From contig VXNP01000152.1 in assembly GCA_009840525.1 (NCBI GenBank), positions 1 through 64,000 of the forward strand: a stretch of 64,000 nt of DNA, given 5' to 3'. This DNA comes from Gammaproteobacteria bacterium. GTDB taxonomy: Bacteria > Gemmatimonadota > Gemmatimonadetes > Longimicrobiales > Gaopeijiaceae. A program made the position numbers and the translations under genes. Position 1 is the first letter of the stretch; each line of letters starts with the position of its first letter. The notes beneath the pieces are model-generated. The model did no database searches, was not told the DNA's origin, and was given only the letters and a program-made list of their open reading frames with translations. This document shows, piece after piece, positions 9,430 to 18,339 of this stretch.

Positions 9430-10716
9430 CTACTTGTTGATCCGGTACATGCGGACGTACTGAACGTCCAGTTCGTCGGTCCAGACGCCGAGGACGTAGT
9501 CGTCGCCGATTTCCATGTAGGGTGCCTGGTACTGGATGAAGGCCCGGTGGAGCCCGGGGGGCAACGCAACGCTGCCCAGCCAGGTGCCATTGGGTGCGTG
9601 GACCTCGAAGGGCGGGGGGTCAGCGCCGGCCACGTAGTACGGCTGGAGCCAGAGATGTCCGGTTCCATCCACGTGAATGGACCGGAGAACGGGGAGGTGC
9701 GGCGCCCGCGGCATTCCCCGCCACATCCGCCGCAACCCGTCGACCCGTTCCGGAGCGGTCTGGTCCGGATCCGCGAAGGCGATCTCCACGATGCCGTCCA
9801 GGTGGAGCTCGAAGAGGGCGCCAGTCGCCTCCCGCGGAGCCAGGTCGCGGCGAAAAACGGCCGTAGTCGCGCCATCGCGAGGTGAGATCATGCGCACCGA
9901 CCAGGCTTCCGTGTCGATCACAGCGAGACGCCCAGCCGCGGCACCGTACTCTGGCTCCTTGGCGAAGATATAGGTGCCCTGCGACAAACCTCCTTCCTCC
10001 CGTGCCCGCACAACCTGTTCCCGGCCCGGCACCACGATCAGCGACCTCACTGTGCCATCCGCAGGGTCCAGCGTCGCCACGCGCTCCAAGGGCCATCGGA
10101 CGACGCCAGTGGGAATCTCGTCGCCGGACTCGATGAAGCGCACGACGAGCAAGCCGTCCACGATACCTACCGCCTTGTCGGCCGCGATGGCCCTGCCGGC
10201 GGCCTCGCCCTCGGTGACCGCCACCCGGAAGCTTCGCACCAGGCCGCCCTGCGGGTCGAAGAGCTGGGCTCGCAGCAACGCTCCGTCGTAGGTCACCAGG
10301 GAATCGCCATCCGTGATACCGACGAAGTCGAGACTCCTGAATTCGCCCGGTCCTTCGCCGGACCTCCCCGCGCGCCACAGGAAGTTGCCCGCTGCGTCGT
10401 AGCGGCGCAGTTCCGACGCAGCCCGCTCGGCAACCACGATGTCGCCGTTGCTCAGACGCACGGCCGCGACCACATCCGTGAACAGGTACTCGGGTGCGCC
10501 AGTGACCGTGCCGATTTCGAGGAGAGGCTCGGATTCGACCGTCCAACCCTCATCGGGGCCCCACACCGGCGCGACAGCAGTTGCGATGGGAATGCCGGCC
10601 GAGTCGGTGTGGGCGGTGTGTACGGGTGGAGAGGCGGAGTCACAGCCGGCGGCGGCCATGGAGATGGCCGTCGCGGCCAGAATGCTCCCGAGTGGTCCGC
10701 GAGTCCTCATCTTCAT
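9430..10716 (-). CDS. Six-bladed beta-propeller lipoprotein
   Basis: About 428 residues from the Met at 10716; an in-frame ATG at 10773 would overlap the upstream stop by ATGA, so the start is uncertain. A lipobox ends 'MAAAGC', then 'DSAGI', the repeat strand 'SGEGPGEFRSLDF' and the closing blade 'LGVWTDELDVQYVRMYRI'. These are signatures of the NHL/6-bladed propeller lipoproteins abundant in Gemmatimonadota. No catalytic residues are recognised; a binding or scaffolding role in the periplasm is the usual guess. It lies directly downstream of a paralogue at 10770. Confidence 0.75.
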   Translation of the reverse strand: MKMRTRGPLGSILAATAISMAAAGCDSASPPVHTAHTDSAGIPIATAVAPVWGPDEGWTVESEPLLEIGTVTGAPEYLFTDVVAAVRLSNGDIVVAERAASELRRYDAAGNFLWRAGRSGEGPGEFRSLDFVGITDGDSLVTYDGALLRAQLFDPQGGLVRSFRVAVTEGEAAGRAIAADKAVGIVDGLLVVRFIESGDEIPTGVVRWPLERVATLDPADGTVRSLIVVPGREQVVRAREEGGLSQGTYIFAKEPEYGAAAGRLAVIDTEAWSVRMISPRDGATTAVFRRDLAPREATGALFELHLDGIVEIAFADPDQTAPERVDGLRRMWRGMPRAPHLPVLRSIHVDGTGHLWLQPYYVAGADPPPFEVHAPNGTWLGSVALPPGLHRAFIQYQAPYMEIGDDYVLGVWTDELDVQYVRMYRINK

Positions 10717-10769
10717 CCCCGTAGAGTCGTTGTCACGCCTCGTCGTGTGGACGATCGCCAGCGCCGAGT

Positions 10770-11990
10770 TCACCGCACGACCCGCAGCCGCACGACGTAT
10801 TGCACGTCAAGATCGTCGCGCTGCACGCCGTAGATATGCTCCCCCCGGGCCATCATCGGATCGAAGCCGTTTGGAGGCGTCATCGTGCCCAGGTAGCGTC
10901 CCTCGCGGTCGAAGATGTCGTACTCCGGCGTCGCGAACGCGTGCAGGCCGAACTCCACATGGTCGTCGGGTCCAAACGCCGACACCTGAAGCGCCCGCTG
11001 CACCCAGAGGGTTCCGTGGGGGCCTCCGAACAGGTTCGCAAACGCCGGGAAGTGCGTTCCGAACTCCATGGTGCGGATCATTTGTTCCCTGTCGGCAGAC
11101 AGAGGTCCACGCCCATACGACTCTCGTATGCGCTCGCGCAGTGCCCGCCGGTCGGAATCGCGTAGAGGCTTCCGTTCGAAGGACTTCGTAACAACGCGTT
11201 CGAGCTGGCCGGTCGGATCCTGGATTTCAAGCCTGTAGGCCGAGAGACGCCCGCTGGCCAGGCGACCATCTTCCAGCAGTGCCCATCGTGGCTCGGGCGA
11301 GAATGCCACCATCTGCGGCATGCCGTTCCGGAAGGAGAGGGCCCCACTGCTCCGCATTTCGAGCAGCGTGTCGATGACCTCGCCGCCACTGTCTCGAAGC
11401 AGTAACAGGGTCCGGGACGCGTCGCCGGTGGCAGATGAGGGATGTGGCCTGAGTACTTCAAGCAGGAGCCCATCCCGGGCGCGCCAGTCGATAGGGATCC
11501 CGCCCGCCAGATCCATCGGGGAATGGCCAGCGGGCGATCCATCCGTGAGGAACCTCTGTACCCGTCCATTGAGGACATCCGGTACCAGGATCGTGTCGCC
11601 CCCGCCGATCAATACGGCGGATGGCGAGCTCAGTTCGCCCGGTCCGCTCCCCCGCTGGCCGAATGCGCTGAGGAACTTGCCGTCAGGGTCGAAGACCCGG
11701 ATTTCGCGGGCCATCGAATCGAGAACGTAGATGCGGCCGGAGTCGTCAACCGCCAGACCTCTGATCGACCCGAACTCCCGCATCGGATCACCGTCCACCA
11801 CGCCGATGCGCAGCTCCTCCTCGAGCCTCCAGGCCGTGGCCTCCATCCACAGGCCGGCTACGGGGTTGGCGACGACGGTCACCCCGGCGCTGTCGTAGAC
11901 GGTGCCCGCCCACTCGCTGGCGACGCGCGAGTCCGCGCTGCAGCCAAACCCGGCCGCGGAGGCCATCGCCACTGCGATGAGTCGCTTCAT
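10770..11990 (-). CDS. Six-bladed beta-propeller lipoprotein
   Basis: 406 residues from the ATG at 11990, chosen because it begins a lipoprotein signal 'MKRLIAVAMASAAGFGC'. It carries 'YDSAGVTVV', 'GRIYVLDSMAREIRVFDPDG', 'GQRGSGPGELSSP' and the closing blade 'RDDLDVQYVVRLRV', the same architecture as the downstream neighbour. The two form a same-strand pair and probably one transcript. Function unknown. Divergent from the SDR gene at 12188, with about 200 nt between them. Confidence 0.75.
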   Translation of the reverse strand: MKRLIAVAMASAAGFGCSADSRVASEWAGTVYDSAGVTVVANPVAGLWMEATAWRLEEELRIGVVDGDPMREFGSIRGLAVDDSGRIYVLDSMAREIRVFDPDGKFLSAFGQRGSGPGELSSPSAVLIGGGDTILVPDVLNGRVQRFLTDGSPAGHSPMDLAGGIPIDWRARDGLLLEVLRPHPSSATGDASRTLLLLRDSGGEVIDTLLEMRSSGALSFRNGMPQMVAFSPEPRWALLEDGRLASGRLSAYRLEIQDPTGQLERVVTKSFERKPLRDSDRRALRERIRESYGRGPLSADREQMIRTMEFGTHFPAFANLFGGPHGTLWVQRALQVSAFGPDDHVEFGLHAFATPEYDIFDREGRYLGTMTPPNGFDPMMARGEHIYGVQRDDLDVQYVVRLRVVR

Positions 11991-12187
11991 ACCCACTACG
12001 CGGCCCACTACGGGGGCCCATGGCCGGCTCTCGCGGCTCCACCGGGTTGCCCCGGGATGGCTATCGCGTTGGTTCATCTCCCTTTGCGTCGGCATCGGCG
12101 TACCATGGGTCGCGGGATGCCGCGGCTGCAAGTCGCTGTATCTTTGAGCGAAGACTACCAACGCTCATCCACAGTGAAGGAGGCGCC

Positions 12188-13195
12188 GTGCCCGACCTTC
12201 CCCTCCACGACCAGGTCGCCGTCGTTGCCGGTGCGACGCGAGGCGCCGGCCGCGGCATCGCGCGCATGCTTGGCGCCGCGGGCGCCACCGTCTACTGCAC
12301 GGGCCGCAGCGTCAAGGGCCGCCCCGCCACCCCCGGGCGCCCCGAGACGCTGGAGGAGACGGCCGAGCTGGTCACGGCCGAGGGTGGGCGGGGCATCGCC
12401 GTCCGCGCCGACCACACCATCGAGTCCGAGGTCGAGCAGCTCTTCGCGCGCATCCGCGCTGAAGCGGGCCGGCTCGACATCCTGGTCAACGACATCTGGG
12501 GCGGCGACGCCCTGACCGAGTGGGGAACACCCTTCTGGGAGCTTTCCACCGCCAAAGGGATGGCGCTGCTCGAGCGCGCCGTCCACACCCACATCATCAC
12601 CAGCCGGCACGGCGTGCCGCTGATGGTCGAACGCGACGCCGGGCTCATCGTCGAAGTGACGGACGGCGCCACCTTCGGCTACCGCGGAAACCTCTTCTAC
12701 GACCTCGCGAAGAACGCGGTGATCCGGCTCGCCTACGCCATGGCCGCCGACCTCCACGCGCACAGCGTGACGGCGCTGGCCGTCACCCCCGGCTTCCTGC
12801 GCTCGGAGGCGGTGCTCGACCATTTCGGGGTCACCGAAGCCAACTGGCGCGAGGCAATCGGGAAGGACGAGTACTTCGCCGAGTCCGAGACGCCGTGCTT
12901 CGTCGGCCGCGCGATCGCAGCGCTCGCCGCCGACCCCGATGTCGCCCGCAAGAGCGGCGGCCTCTACTCCAGCTGGGAGCTGGCGAAGGAGTACGGCTTC
13001 ACCGACGTCGATGGACGCAGGCCGGACTGGGACAGCTTCTTTCTACGCAAGGTGCAGGGAATCGTCGAACGCGACGCGCCGCCGGACGAGATGGACCGGT
13101 TCGTCGTGCGCAGCCGCTTCTACCAGGCCGAACTCGACCCGTCCGCCGCCAGGGAGGCCGAGCGCCTGCGCGCCTGGCTCGAGCGGCACGAGTGA
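12188..13195 (+). CDS. SDR-family NAD(P)-dependent oxidoreductase
   Basis: 335 residues from a GTG with a strong AAGGAGG ribosome site 6 nt upstream; no ATG start is suitably placed. A Rossmann fold opens with 'VVAGATRGAGRGIARML' (TGxxxGxG variant), 'LVNDIWGG' replaces the usual NNAG strand, and the catalytic pair is Tyr171/Lys175 in 'FYDLAKNA'. The 'CTGRS' segment after beta-2 is consistent with NADPH preference. The C-terminal 80 residues are longer than a classical SDR (about 250) and contain 'DWDSFFLRKVQGIVER'. Substrate unknown. Confidence 0.85.
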   Translation: MPDLPLHDQVAVVAGATRGAGRGIARMLGAAGATVYCTGRSVKGRPATPGRPETLEETAELVTAEGGRGIAVRADHTIESEVEQLFARIRAEAGRLDILVNDIWGGDALTEWGTPFWELSTAKGMALLERAVHTHIITSRHGVPLMVERDAGLIVEVTDGATFGYRGNLFYDLAKNAVIRLAYAMAADLHAHSVTALAVTPGFLRSEAVLDHFGVTEANWREAIGKDEYFAESETPCFVGRAIAALAADPDVARKSGGLYSSWELAKEYGFTDVDGRRPDWDSFFLRKVQGIVERDAPPDEMDRFVVRSRFYQAELDPSAAREAERLRAWLERHE

Positions 13196-13219
13196 ACCCG
13201 GCTGGCAGTCCGTGAGCTG

Positions 13220-14479
13220 CTAGGCCTCCTTCACCCACCTCACCAGCTCCCGTAGCGTGGGCCGCTTCCCCTGCATGAGGATCCCGACGCGGTAGATCCG
13301 GCCGGCCACCCACGACGTGCCCACCACGGCGCCGGCCATGAAGACGAGCGACAGCCCCGTCATCCACCAGGGCACCGCTCCCTGCAAGGCCCGCGGGAAC
13401 ATCATGATCGGGCTGAAGAACGGGAAGAGCGCCACCCAGTCCATCCACGGCATCGTGCCTCCCCCGAGCGTGGCCGACTGCAGGATCAACGGGATGATGA
13501 GCAGCATGATCACCGGGAACTGGGCGTGTCCGGCTTCCTCCTCGGTGGCGCACATGGCCCCGACCGCCGCGAACAGGGACGCATAGAGGAAGTAGCCGAG
13601 AAGGAAGAAAACGATGAGGAGCACCAGGGCGCCAGGCCCCGGCAGGACCTGCGTGAAGAGCTCAAGGTCTGCGTTCGGTATCTGCGCCGCGATCATCGGT
13701 GCCGCGACGAGAAGCAGAATGCCGGCGGATGCCGCCCAGATCCCCATTTGCGTCAGCCCCATCGATCCCACACCGAGCACCTTGCCCAGCAGGAGCCGCC
13801 ACGGGGTAACCGACGAGATCACCACCTCCACCACGCGGTTCCGCTTCTCGTCCAGGACGGACCGGAGTACGAAGGCCCCGTAGAGCAGCGTGGCCATGTA
13901 CAGAAAGAAGGCTCCGCCAAAGCCGAAGGCCATCCCCGACATCCGGGCCGCCTCGGCCTCCGCCTGGTCTTCCACTTCGACGACCGATTCGAATTCCAGC
14001 CGCCCGCCTTCGATGAGCGACCGCAACTCTTCCCCGGTGCCGATCGTCGCCAGGTAGCTTTCCAGCGCGACGTCGTTCACCGCGGACTCGAAGAGGGCCA
14101 CGCGCGTGATGCCGGGCGAGTCCTGCCCGTGGTAGGCGAACACCCCCTCCGACAGCGTGCGGTCGTCGAGCACCAGGTAGGCTTCCAGTTCGTCGTCGAT
14201 GACCTGACGATCCAGTTCTTCCAGGCTGACGTCCGGGCCCATTACCTCGACGTCGTAGCCCAGTCCGTCGAGCCGCCCGGCCACTTCCTCGCCGATGCTG
14301 GCGGTGAAGTCCACCAGGGCCAGCTCCCGGTCGGAGTCCGAGGCCTGCACCGCAATGAAGATGTTGAGCCCCATGATCCCGATCATGAAGAGCGGAAGGG
14401 CGATCGTGCCGATGATGAAACCCTTCGTCCTGACCCGCTCCAGGTACTCCCGCCGCAGCACCACCCAGACCTGCCTCAT
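13220..14479 (-). CDS. ABC transporter permease, NatB-like
   Basis: 419 residues. One membrane helix near the N terminus ('GTIALPLFMIGIMGLNIFI') is followed by a large extracytoplasmic domain (about 45-200) and five to six membrane helices in the C-terminal half, the ABC-2 layout seen in NatB and similar exporters. The N terminus 'LRREYLERVRTKGFIIGT' is characteristic. Its ATG overlaps the stop of the ATPase gene by 4 nt, so the two subunits are translationally coupled. Sodium or drug export is known for relatives but the substrate here is not determined. Confidence 0.85.
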   Translation of the reverse strand: MRQVWVVLRREYLERVRTKGFIIGTIALPLFMIGIMGLNIFIAVQASDSDRELALVDFTASIGEEVAGRLDGLGYDVEVMGPDVSLEELDRQVIDDELEAYLVLDDRTLSEGVFAYHGQDSPGITRVALFESAVNDVALESYLATIGTGEELRSLIEGGRLEFESVVEVEDQAEAEAARMSGMAFGFGGAFFLYMATLLYGAFVLRSVLDEKRNRVVEVVISSVTPWRLLLGKVLGVGSMGLTQMGIWAASAGILLLVAAPMIAAQIPNADLELFTQVLPGPGALVLLIVFFLLGYFLYASLFAAVGAMCATEEEAGHAQFPVIMLLIIPLILQSATLGGGTMPWMDWVALFPFFSPIMMFPRALQGAVPWWMTGLSLVFMAGAVVGTSWVAGRIYRVGILMQGKRPTLRELVRWVKEA

Positions 14480-15450
14480 CGCGCGCCTCCCTTCGGCTGC
14501 AACGCCGGTTCGGTCGATTCCTCCCCTGCGTGGCGCACGAAGATCTCGTGAAGGCGGGGCTCCAGCAGCTCGAAGCGGCGCAGGTTGACGCCTTCGCGCA
14601 TGGCGGCGCCGAGCAGCTCGTGGTGGGAGATCCGGCCCGGCGGAATGTGCCAGGCGCCGTTCACCTTCTCGGCATCGACGAGGCCCGCCCGGTAGAGCCA
14701 GTCGGGGTCGCCCTCGAACTCAACGGCCATCGCGCCCGTCCTCTCCCGCCGCTTGAGCTCCCTGAGGTCGCCGTCGAGCACCTTCCGGGACCGGGAGATC
14801 ATGCAGACGCGCTCGCACAGCCGCTCCGCCTGTTCCATGAGGTGGGTGGAGAAGAGGATGGTCTTGCCGCGTTCCCTCTCCTCGCGGACGATCGACTCGA
14901 GCACGTCCTGGTTGATCGGGTCGAGCCCGCTGAAGGGCTCGTCGAGGATGAGGAGGTCCGGGTCGTGAAGGATCGTCCCGATGAACTGGACCTTCTGCTG
15001 CATCCCCTTCGAGAGATCCTGCACCTTCTTGGCCGCCCAGTCCTCGAGACCCAGCCGATCCAGCCACCCTGCCGCCCGCCGCTCGGCATCGCGCCGCGCC
15101 AGACCCCGGAGTTCACCGAGGAAGACGAGTTGTTCGATCACCTTCATCTTCGGGTAGACGCCCCGTTCCTCGGGGAGATATCCGACCCGGCCCCTGCGTT
15201 TCATGTCGGGCGGGCCGCCGAGCAGCTCGACAGAGCCCGCGTCCGGCAGCAGGATGGCCATGATCATGCGGATCGTCGTGGTCTTGCCCGACCCGTTCGG
15301 GCCCAGCAATCCGAGGATGGTGCCCCGGGGGACGTCGAGGTCGAAGTCGGAAACTGCGGTGTGCGCCCCGAACGACTTGGTGACGCCCGAAAGCCGGACT
15401 GCTGTTTCGTTCACGTATCGGCTCTCTGCTGAACGGGCTTGAGATGACAT
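14476..15450 (-). CDS. ABC transporter ATP-binding protein, NatA-like
   Basis: 324 residues. It has Walker A 'GPNGSGKTT', a signature motif in the variant form 'LSKGMQQKVQ', Walker B 'LLILDEP' followed by 'FSGLDP', and the switch His in 'LFSTHLME'. About 80 residues beyond the core form a C-terminal domain, as in NatA/DrrA subfamily proteins. It powers the permease at 13220. The upstream 337-nt gap is shared with the divergent AbiE module. Confidence 0.9.
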   Translation of the reverse strand: MSSQARSAESRYVNETAVRLSGVTKSFGAHTAVSDFDLDVPRGTILGLLGPNGSGKTTTIRMIMAILLPDAGSVELLGGPPDMKRRGRVGYLPEERGVYPKMKVIEQLVFLGELRGLARRDAERRAAGWLDRLGLEDWAAKKVQDLSKGMQQKVQFIGTILHDPDLLILDEPFSGLDPINQDVLESIVREERERGKTILFSTHLMEQAERLCERVCMISRSRKVLDGDLRELKRRERTGAMAVEFEGDPDWLYRAGLVDAEKVNGAWHIPPGRISHHELLGAAMREGVNLRRFELLEPRLHEIFVRHAGEESTEPALQPKGGAR

Positions 15451-15682
15451 CGATGGCCGTTGGCAGGTACGTTTGTGGAGCCGGAATGTTCAAATTCGCC
15501 CGGCGATGCCGGCTCTGTCATGTGCGCGGAGGGAAGGCGGCCGCGGCGTTGGATGCGTTGCGGCTTGGAGACCTCAGCACGACCGACAGCCGTGTACGCT
15601 ACAGGCGTGCACCGTCGAATACAATTCCGGTCAAAGGCGGAGTGGGGAAGTCTCAGCCACGAGGTGTCACGCGACAGGCCTA

Positions 15683-15742
15683 TGTTACTGATTCAGTAAC
15701 AATCATGCTCGTGTTGACACTTTGCCTTACAGGGCCTAGCTT
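15683..15742 (+). promoter_or_regulatory. 19-bp palindromic operator and promoter of abiE pair
   Basis: TGTTACTGA-T-TCAGTAACA (15683-15701) is a perfect 9+1+9 palindrome. It sits directly upstream of TTGACA (15714-15719), a 17-nt spacer and TAGCTT (15737-15742). The antitoxin ATG follows 45 nt later. Known AbiEi antitoxins autorepress by binding inverted repeats in their promoter, so this is the likely operator. The rest of the 15451-15787 gap shows nothing recognisable. Confidence 0.65.
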
Positions 15743-15787
15743 CCTTCTTCTCCCTAATTCAACAGGACGCTCATCTGGTTCAACGTC

Positions 15788-16585
15788 ATGGCCAGATCCA
15801 TCCCGCCTTCGCTTGCCGCGCTCGTCGAGCACCTCGAACTGGAGCGGAAACCCACCGTCACCCTCGAGGAGATCTCCCGCATTGCCGAGGAACAGGGGCT
15901 CAAGACTCCTGGGAGGATTGTCGCTCACCGCCTCGCTCGGCTCGGATGGCTGCTTCGCACCCCGGTGCGGGGCGCCTGGGAGTTCGCACCGGCCGATCGC
16001 GCCGGCGCGATCCCTGACGCGGACCCACTCCTCCCACTCAAAGCGCTCCTCTCGGCCTCCCGCGAAGATCTCCCCGCGGCCCTGGCCCTTGGGTCGGCGC
16101 TGTGGATCCAGGATCTGGCCGAGCGATCTCCTGACCGGGGTGAAGTCGCGTTGCCCTACGGAATACCCATTCCTCCGGCACTCCGACGCGAGTACCGCGT
16201 TCTGCGGCACACCGCCCATCTGGATCCAGCTCACGTTGGAGGTCTTCCGGTCCAGCGACCGGCCACCGTCCTAGTCCACTTGGCCACTCGCCCCACGGCT
16301 GTCCGGAGCTGGTCGAGTGTGCTGGACTGTCTCGAGGCCCTGACCCAACTCTCGAGCTACGATGAGATCGCGACCGAGCTACGGGGGCGGCCGAAGTCCG
16401 TCCATGTACGTCTGGCCTACCTTACGAGCGGAGTCGAACCCGAATTGTCTTCTCGGCTGGGGATTGAACCAGCAGGGAAGGTGTGGTTCGGTCCGAGACG
16501 GACGTTACGACGGCACGATTCGACCTGGAACGTCGCCGACACGGTGCTGCCCTACCATCCTTCGGAGGTCAGGAGGCGACCGTGA
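15788..16585 (+). CDS. abiEi: AbiEi-type antitoxin / transcriptional autorepressor
   Basis: 265 residues. The N-terminal 60-70 residues form a winged helix-turn-helix ('VTLEEISRIAEEQGLKTPGR'), followed by the AbiEi C-terminal domain with 'LLRTPVRGAWEFAPA' and the Cys-free core. AbiEi proteins neutralise the partner toxin in a type IV manner and repress their own promoter. The gene ends in GTGA, overlapping the toxin start. A perfect palindrome lies 87 nt upstream. Together the pair is a phage-resistance toxin-antitoxin system of the AbiE class. Confidence 0.8.
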   Translation: MARSIPPSLAALVEHLELERKPTVTLEEISRIAEEQGLKTPGRIVAHRLARLGWLLRTPVRGAWEFAPADRAGAIPDADPLLPLKALLSASREDLPAALALGSALWIQDLAERSPDRGEVALPYGIPIPPALRREYRVLRHTAHLDPAHVGGLPVQRPATVLVHLATRPTAVRSWSSVLDCLEALTQLSSYDEIATELRGRPKSVHVRLAYLTSGVEPELSSRLGIEPAGKVWFGPRRTLRRHDSTWNVADTVLPYHPSEVRRRP

Positions 16586-17529
16586 TCGGCGACGATCACG
16601 CGCTTACCCCTGGGTATGTGGCCCGTCACGTTCCACCCGGTTCCAAGATCGGAATCCACGTGGCCGTGCTCGATATCGCACAGGATTTCCTGCTCGCCCA
16701 CTTGGCCGAACGGGGCGTGCTGGGAGATCTCGCGATCTTCAAGGGAGGGACGGCCCTCCGGAAGTTGTTTGCTGGCGCACGGGGCCGATTCTCGACGGAC
16801 ATGGACTTCGCCTCACGGGAACCGGAGGCCGACCGTTACGCACTGGCGGAGATCATCGCTGGCGAAGCCGATGTTGCTCTCGGGCCCTTCCGCTTCCGGC
16901 CGTCGAGCACGAGAGGCCGCTGGCACATCGCCGTGGAGAGCCCGTTTGGGAATCCCGCGATCTCGGTGAAGCTCGACGTGGGCCCGCCAACCTGGCTCGA
17001 GCCCGAGCCAAGGCCGTTCGTCCCCCACGCTACGCACGACCGGTACGGTTTCACCCTGCCGACTATCGCGTCGGCGCGGTTGGAGGAGATCCTCGCCGAG
17101 AAGATTGCCCGCTTGACTCGGAGCGGGACTGCACGGGACGCGTCCGATCTGGTTTGGGCGGCGACGACGAGCCCTCACTCCGGATTCTTGATCGATCGGG
17201 TTCGGAGGCTGGCCATGCTCAAGGTCTGGGTCGACAACCACGGTCTGGGTCCAGCGTGGTCATCCGCCCTTTCGCCGCGCCCATTCGACCCAGAGCGATG
17301 GCTCTCTCCGCGAGAGGATTGGGATGATGAACAGATCGGACTGTTGACCCACCCGCCGCCGTCCCTGAGCGAGCTGGAAGCGAAGCTCCACCGGCTGTAT
17401 GCGTGGCTCGGCGATCTGACAGAGAAAGAAGGACGGTTGGCTTCGGCGGATGCGCGGGATCGATCGGAGGTGATCCGAGCGGTACGCGATCTCGCGCACT
17501 CGGCTCTGACGGACACGCACCTCTGGTAA
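16582..17529 (+). CDS. abiEii: AbiEii-type nucleotidyltransferase toxin
   Basis: 315 residues from the GTG overlapping the antitoxin stop, with AGGAGG at 16570-16575. The nucleotidyltransferase motif is clear: 'FKGGTALRKLF' (Gly55-Gly56) followed by 'STDMDF' with the metal Asp pair Asp73 and Asp75. Further on 'EEILAEKIARL' and 'ARDASDLVWA' match AbiEii/DUF1814 proteins. Relatives such as MenT add nucleotides to tRNA acceptor ends and arrest growth. All visible catalytic positions look intact. Confidence 0.85.
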   Translation: MIGDDHALTPGYVARHVPPGSKIGIHVAVLDIAQDFLLAHLAERGVLGDLAIFKGGTALRKLFAGARGRFSTDMDFASREPEADRYALAEIIAGEADVALGPFRFRPSSTRGRWHIAVESPFGNPAISVKLDVGPPTWLEPEPRPFVPHATHDRYGFTLPTIASARLEEILAEKIARLTRSGTARDASDLVWAATTSPHSGFLIDRVRRLAMLKVWVDNHGLGPAWSSALSPRPFDPERWLSPREDWDDEQIGLLTHPPPSLSELEAKLHRLYAWLGDLTEKEGRLASADARDRSEVIRAVRDLAHSALTDTHLW

Positions 17530-17675
17530 TTCAGCCCCCTCGATGTTGCCTGGAGATGCAGCTCGCCCCGTGCGACTATTCCTGATTTGATCGTCTCGAC
17601 TACGCTTGTACTGGCACAACGCTTGGCTTCCTTCGGCGGGACGAAGTGTCCAGTTCTCGCGTCTCGGGCTGCGCT

Positions 17676-18055
17676 TCATTGCCCGTTCTGCCCGGAGTCG
17701 GCCGACGAAGTTACGAGTTTCACCATAGCCGAGAAGTGCTTGGTGTCCTCCGCCTCGATCATGCGCAGCAGATCGCTGAGCACGGATGGCCCTTCCGCGA
17801 GCGCCGTCAAGTCATGCTCCGGTTCGCCCATCGCAATGCTGTGTGAGTGCGTGTGTAGGAACCGGCCTCCAGTATCCGCCTGGCCATGTTTGGAAGGGCA
17901 TAGTTCTCCTCGAGATCCCTCGATGACGACCCAGTTGCCGCTTCATAGATGCGGGCAAACAGGTACTGGTATTCCGAGTCATACTCAGCAAGCAGTGGAT
18001 CGAGGCTCCGAATTGCGCTACTCCGCACGTTGTCTTCCTGGGCAGATTCCAGCAT
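17676..18055 (-). pseudogene. Remnant of RloC/PrrC-like AAA_13 ATPase C terminus
   Basis: Two minus-strand frames join into one recognisable C terminus. The first (from about 18055) reads 'LLAEYDSEYQYLFARIYEA' and 'ENYALPNMARRILEA'. After a frameshift near 17840-17870 it continues 'HTHSHSIAMGEPEHD' and 'MIEAEDTKHFSAMVKLV', ending at 17676. These match the end of AAA_13 ATPases (RloC-type anticodon nucleases and relatives). The ATPase core is absent, so this is a decayed fragment beside an integrase remnant. Confidence 0.55.
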
Positions 18056-18167
18056 GAAGAATCAGGCAGGGCGGTTGCTCCGACCCCAAACCCCTTCGCC
18101 TTGTCCAGCACCTTGAGGGCTTCCGATAGGAACGAGTAGCTCTCCAGCCACAAGCTGCTCATCGTAC

Positions 18168-18339
18168 GCTCAACCGTGCGGCGGTTCTTCAATGCCTTCT
18201 CCCGAGCCTCCGCCAGCGTCACGACCGGATACGCCCCGGGCCCCACGTTGACGGGATGGCCGTGAATCCGCAGTCTTTGGCTCCCGTCTTGGACAGCCTC
18301 CCGGTGGTCGTCGGCTTCAGGAGCAGCCCCGATAGCCAT
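18168..18339 (-). pseudogene. Remnant of tyrosine integrase arm-binding domain
   Basis: The minus strand encodes 'QDGSQRLRIHGHP', 'VGPGAYPVVTLAEAREKALK' and 'NRRTVE', typical of the N-terminal DUF4102 arm-binding domain of P4-like phage integrases ('LGSYPxVSLAEAREKA'). No catalytic core (R...HxxR...Y) follows; the reading continues into unrelated sequence. It is a stub left from an integrated element. With the ATPase fragment and the AbiE pair it marks 15.7-18.3 kb as a former mobile island. Confidence 0.6.

Noticed and set aside
12020-12187. Upstream extension of the SDR gene
   Set aside because: The strong AAGGAGG ribosome site and the family's N terminus place the start at the GTG at 12188.
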